Part shown: in pieces, positions 61,291 through 64,000 of the stretch
Layout of the letters: every line of letters begins with the position of its first letter
How positions within the stretch are numbered: position 1 is the first letter of the stretch
Translations under genes and position numbers: made by a program
NCBI RefSeq assembly: GCF_024256385.1
Contig: NZ_JAMLFW010000001.1
Location: 1,178,001 to 1,242,000, forward strand
Length of the DNA stretch: 64,000 bases
Source of the DNA: Anatilimnocola floriformis
GTDB lineage: Bacteria; Planctomycetota; Planctomycetia; Pirellulales; Pirellulaceae
Reading direction: 5' to 3'
Notes under the pieces: model-generated
The model's input: only the letters and a program-made list of their open reading frames with translations
What the model was told of the DNA's origin: nothing
The model's database searches: none

Positions 61291-61977
61291 TTACCGCGCA
61301 GCGATGTCGCCATCAGCAGTAATATCGACATACGACAATTCGCCGACGCAGCCGAAGAGCGTTGGGCCCGCGCGATAGCGCCAATCGCGATGATGATGGC
61401 CGAATAGCCACAGGCGCGGCTGATGAATGGCGAGAAGCTGTTCGAGAAATGTGTTCGTACGTGAAGGAGCGAAGACTTCGCCGCGACGAAGTGGCTGCGG
61501 CGTTTGCTCCCACACGGCTTGTGCGATTTCGGTCGGCGCGTCGTGAGTCAGCATGATCGTTGGGCGAGCTGCGGTGTAAACTGCTGCCGCACTCTGCATT
61601 TGTTCGATAGACAATTCTTCCTCCGCGAACCACAGCGTGCGGCCTAATTCGCGGCCTACGCGGAGAAGCTTTTCGCGATCGGTTGAAGCTGCGCCGCGAA
61701 TGAAGAAGAATTCCACTCCGCCCAGCGCAACCGGCCCGAAATCCCCCAGCGAGTGCGGCGGCAAGCAATGGTAGTGATCGTGATTGCCGGGAAAGAATCG
61801 ATGCCGCGTTGAATCAACTCCGGCGATAAGTTGCTCGTAAGCAATCCCATCTCCCATGTCGCCGATCTGCACCGAGTGCTCCACCTCGGCGATCAGTTCG
61901 AGATACGGTTGCGCGCCGTGCTTCAGCAAATCGTCTGTGCCGATCTGTGCGTGAACGTCACCGATGATACGGAGCAT
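61291..61977 (-). CDS. Metallophosphoesterase
   Basis: The 228-residue protein has the calcineurin-like motifs in order: GDVHAQ, GDMGDG, GNHDHYH, LTHDAP and GHHHRDW, each supplying metal ligands. ATG at 61977 is preferred over an in-frame TTG. It sits 44 bases upstream of the enolase-superfamily gene and 21 bases downstream of the MFS gene on the same strand, so the three may form an operon (MFS, phosphoesterase, enolase-type). Substrate unknown. Confidence 0.92.
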   Translation of the reverse strand: MLRIIGDVHAQIGTDDLLKHGAQPYLELIAEVEHSVQIGDMGDGIAYEQLIAGVDSTRHRFFPGNHDHYHCLPPHSLGDFGPVALGGVEFFFIRGAASTDREKLLRVGRELGRTLWFAEEELSIEQMQSAAAVYTAARPTIMLTHDAPTEIAQAVWEQTPQPLRRGEVFAPSRTNTFLEQLLAIHQPRLWLFGHHHRDWRYRAGPTLFGCVGELSYVDITADGDIAAR

Positions 61978-61998
61978 TTTCAATGCAGTTTCTCGCTG

Positions 61999-63396
61999 CT
62001 AATGCCCCACGCTTGTTTCGCCTGCGCCAAAATCCTTGCCATGCCGGGCCAACAAGACCAGCACCAGCAAGCCGAGCACCATCAAGCCGAGGGCCACTTC
62101 GTAGGGTGCGACGGACGAGACACCCTTGAAGAGCGGAATGGCGAACAGCGGACCGGCGATGCGAGCCAGCGCGCTCACGCCCTGGCTGACACCCATGATG
62201 CCGCCCTGCCGCGCGGGATCGCTCCGCCGGCTGATGAGCGCGCTGAGCGACGGCGTGGTGAAGGCAAACCCGCCGACGGAAACTGCGGTGGCCACCAGCA
62301 GCAGATTCCAGCTGTGCGATTGCGTGGCAAAGATGATTAGCAGAAAACCAGTCGCGGTGAGCGTGAAGCCGATGGCTGCCATCGTCACTTCGTTGAGCCG
62401 CGTCGACAGGCGGCGGACAATGCCGCCTTGAACCAGGCTGAGCGTAATGCCGATGAAGGCAAAGAACAGCGGCACCTGGCCGAACTGCAGGTTGAACCCT
62501 TGCTTCTCATCTTTGAGCAACAGCGCCGCTGTGGTCTCGAAGCCGCCGAAGGCAGTCACGCTGAGAAACGAAGTGAGCAGCAACGCCCCAATGGTTGGCG
62601 TGGAAACGGAGTCCTTGAGCGCGCGGACATCGAACATGCCCATGTGCGTGTGAGAAGTTCCCGGCTTCAAACTTTCGGGCAACAGAAATACGGCGAGCAT
62701 CAGCGCGACGAGCGACAAACCAGCAGCGACGAATCCGGGCAAGGGGCTCGTGGCAACGTGGTCATATTCGCGGAGCTTGGCTTTCTCTTTTTCGGCGGGC
62801 GTCTTCGTTTCATCCGCAAGCGTTGTCGCATTCGCTACGGCGGCAACTTCCGGCGCCTTGTCGGGATTTGGAATTGGCGTGGTCTTCGCCGAAAGAAGCG
62901 CAGCCCAAGCGAGCAACGGCCCGAACGTAAAGCCGAGCCCGAACGAGACGCCGATCAGCGCCATGCCCTTGGCCCGCTTTTCCTTGGTCGTTACATCGGC
63001 GATGTACGCTGCCGCCGTCGAGATGGTCGCGCCGGCAATGCCCGCGCCGAGTCGGCTAAGGAACAGCAGTTCCCAACTCTCTTGAATCGCGGCGATGCCG
63101 AACAGTCCGTAACAAACTACCGAGCCAATGAGCCCAACAATGATCACCGGTCGACGCCCGATTCGATCCGAAACCCGCCCCCACAGCGGCGAGAAGACAA
63201 ACTGCATCATCGAAAAAATGGCCATCAGCAGCCCGAGCTGCCAACCATGCTCGGCCAAGCCGAATTTCTCGGCGTAGAGCGGCAGCAAAGGCAACACCAT
63301 GCCAAAGCCGAGCAGGTCGATGAAGACCGTCAAAAAGATGACGAGGAGCGAACCCTTGCTGGCAGTGGGCTCGATTTTTTCAACAGGTGAGGACAT
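61999..63396 (-). CDS. MFS exporter, DHA1/TetA-like
   Basis: A 465-residue protein with 12 membrane segments in two halves and a charged loop of about 50 residues between them (DKAPEVAAVANATTLADETKTPAEKEKAKL). MFS motif A reads GRVSDRIGRRPV, and ISTAAAYIADVTTKEKRAKGMALIG is typical of the tetracycline-exporter branch. The first helix LLVIFLTVFIDLLGFGMVLPLLP fits the group. The substrate is not known, and TetA-like proteins in environmental bacteria need not be resistance genes. Confidence 0.92.
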   Translation of the reverse strand: MSSPVEKIEPTASKGSLLVIFLTVFIDLLGFGMVLPLLPLYAEKFGLAEHGWQLGLLMAIFSMMQFVFSPLWGRVSDRIGRRPVIIVGLIGSVVCYGLFGIAAIQESWELLFLSRLGAGIAGATISTAAAYIADVTTKEKRAKGMALIGVSFGLGFTFGPLLAWAALLSAKTTPIPNPDKAPEVAAVANATTLADETKTPAEKEKAKLREYDHVATSPLPGFVAAGLSLVALMLAVFLLPESLKPGTSHTHMGMFDVRALKDSVSTPTIGALLLTSFLSVTAFGGFETTAALLLKDEKQGFNLQFGQVPLFFAFIGITLSLVQGGIVRRLSTRLNEVTMAAIGFTLTATGFLLIIFATQSHSWNLLLVATAVSVGGFAFTTPSLSALISRRSDPARQGGIMGVSQGVSALARIAGPLFAIPLFKGVSSVAPYEVALGLMVLGLLVLVLLARHGKDFGAGETSVGH

Positions 63397-63475
63397 TTTT
63401 GATGGATCGGCGGGAGTGGAAGTGGCAAGGTGATTCTACCTAGCAGGTATCAACTTGTGGGCGGGTACAGGCGAT

Positions 63476-64000
63476 TTAAGCTGGTTGCGTCGTCCGCAGT
63501 TTCCAAAGTTGCTCTCCCAGTGACAGCAAATAAGACCGTCCTTGCGAGTGTTCTTCCAGGCATCCCCAAAGTCGTTGGGGTACGCCTTCTAGACCTAACC
63601 GCGCGCCAACTAAGCCACCTGTCATTTCGGCCAACGTGTCGACATCGTCGCCCCGACCGATCGCGCGAGAAATGGCTTGCTCGTAATTATTTGGTGAATC
63701 GGCAAAACACATGATCGAGGTCATGACGGAACGATGCGCCTCGAGCGAATTTCCGAACGAGCGCAAGGATTGAAATGGCTCGAGTTGCAGAGCCAAATCT
63801 ATCTGCCACTGAAACTCCTCCGTCAGTGCGACATCACGCAGTTGCTGAAGGAAGAAGGTGCGATCAAATGTCTTGCCAGCACTACGCGTCGCCAGAGCAG
63901 CCGCGACGGCAAGTAAGCGGGCGCTATCGATGCCGATCGGATGTTGATGCGTAACTTCAGCGCTGCGCTCGGCCTGCTTCGTGACCTGAGTGAGGTCTGC
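63476..64000 (-). CDS. ADP-ribosylglycohydrolase, C-terminal part
   Basis: Only the last 174 residues are in the window; the frame stays open to the right edge and the start lies beyond it. The visible part has a VTHQHPIGIDSARLLAVAAALA segment and, near the end, SPNNYEQAISRAIGRGDDVDTLAEMTGGLVGARLG, the signature with GGDTDT-like metal-binding Asp residues (here GRGDDVDTLA). The family removes ADP-ribose from proteins or nucleic acids using Mg. Whether the upstream part has the other ligands cannot be seen. Confidence 0.85.
   Translation of the reverse strand, partial: ADLTQVTKQAERSAEVTHQHPIGIDSARLLAVAAALATRSAGKTFDRTFFLQQLRDVALTEEFQWQIDLALQLEPFQSLRSFGNSLEAHRSVMTSIMCFADSPNNYEQAISRAIGRGDDVDTLAEMTGGLVGARLGLEGVPQRLWGCLEEHSQGRSYLLSLGEQLWKLRTTQPA

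Noticed and set aside
61999-63396. Tetracycline resistance gene
   Set aside because: Only general TetA/DHA1 features are seen; MFS drug exporters of this look are common and the substrate is unknown.
1-64000. CRISPR array, rRNA operon, prophage or classical insertion sequence
   Set aside because: Looked for regularly spaced direct repeats, rRNA-like sequence, phage structural genes and IS transposases with terminal repeats; none was seen apart from the RAYT and small palindromes.

Overview
The window reads as chromosomal DNA of a planctomycete, probably order Pirellulales (the order is a guess). The evidence is the mix of families: two prepilin-like DUF1559 proteins, a DUF1570 protein, a YXWGXW-repeat secreted protein, an N-terminal planctomycete extracellular motif (LEAR...LA) on a glycoside hydrolase, many proline-rich exported proteins, and a high-G+C sequence with long antisense shadow ORFs. 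Genes are in short runs on both strands. No rRNA, CRISPR array, classical insertion sequence or phage structural gene was seen. All calls come from reading the sequence; no database search was run.

Layout. 0-5 kb: end of a radical SAM gene, a small membrane protein, a [2Fe-2S] ferredoxin, a YXWGXW protein and a beta-lactamase-fold hydrolase. 4.8-9.2 kb (minus strand): a nucleotidyltransferase overlapping a small ORF, a double alpha/beta-hydrolase and two paralogous membrane proteins. 9.3-10.7 kb: a membrane-anchored barnase-type RNase with its barstar inhibitor, and a small ORF. 10.7-17.1 kb: a methyltransferase, guaB, a conserved exported protein, an 800-bp non-coding stretch, a GYF-like membrane protein and an SDR. 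17.2-18 kb: tRNA-Lys(UUU) whose 3' half is repeated exactly (55 bp) 481 bp downstream, enclosing one 63-residue ORF. 18-26.7 kb: CotH-like and DUF1570 proteins, a 1254-residue secretin-N-repeat protein, and a DUF1559 protein with a lipoprotein.

26.8-38 kb: ABC-F ATPase, a MiaE-like diiron protein with two paralogous zinc-ribbon membrane proteins, a helical protein, purB, a Uma2 protein, and KDG kinase with a GH88-type hydrolase (uronate use). 37.7-40.3 kb: SAM hydroxide adenosyltransferase, a stand-alone copy of its C-terminal domain, and bioA, whose product uses SAM. 40.3-49.4 kb: two exported planctomycete proteins, one ending in a Hint domain, an ABC-2 exporter, a lipoprotein, glutamate dehydrogenase and another lipoprotein. 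49.5-55 kb: a transmembrane pseudokinase followed by a zinc-ribbon/transmembrane/periplasmic protein. 55-64 kb: a SUKH-type gene with a small partner, rtcA, DUF1559, a RAYT transposase with REP-like palindromes, ThpR, an enolase-superfamily enzyme, a metallophosphoesterase, an MFS exporter and the end of an ADP-ribosylglycohydrolase.

The loci I judge most worth following are the mini-element at tRNA-Lys, the RAYT/REP set, the SAM-hydrolase/orphan-domain/bioA cluster, the pseudokinase pair, the Hint-domain protein and the anchored RNase/barstar pair.
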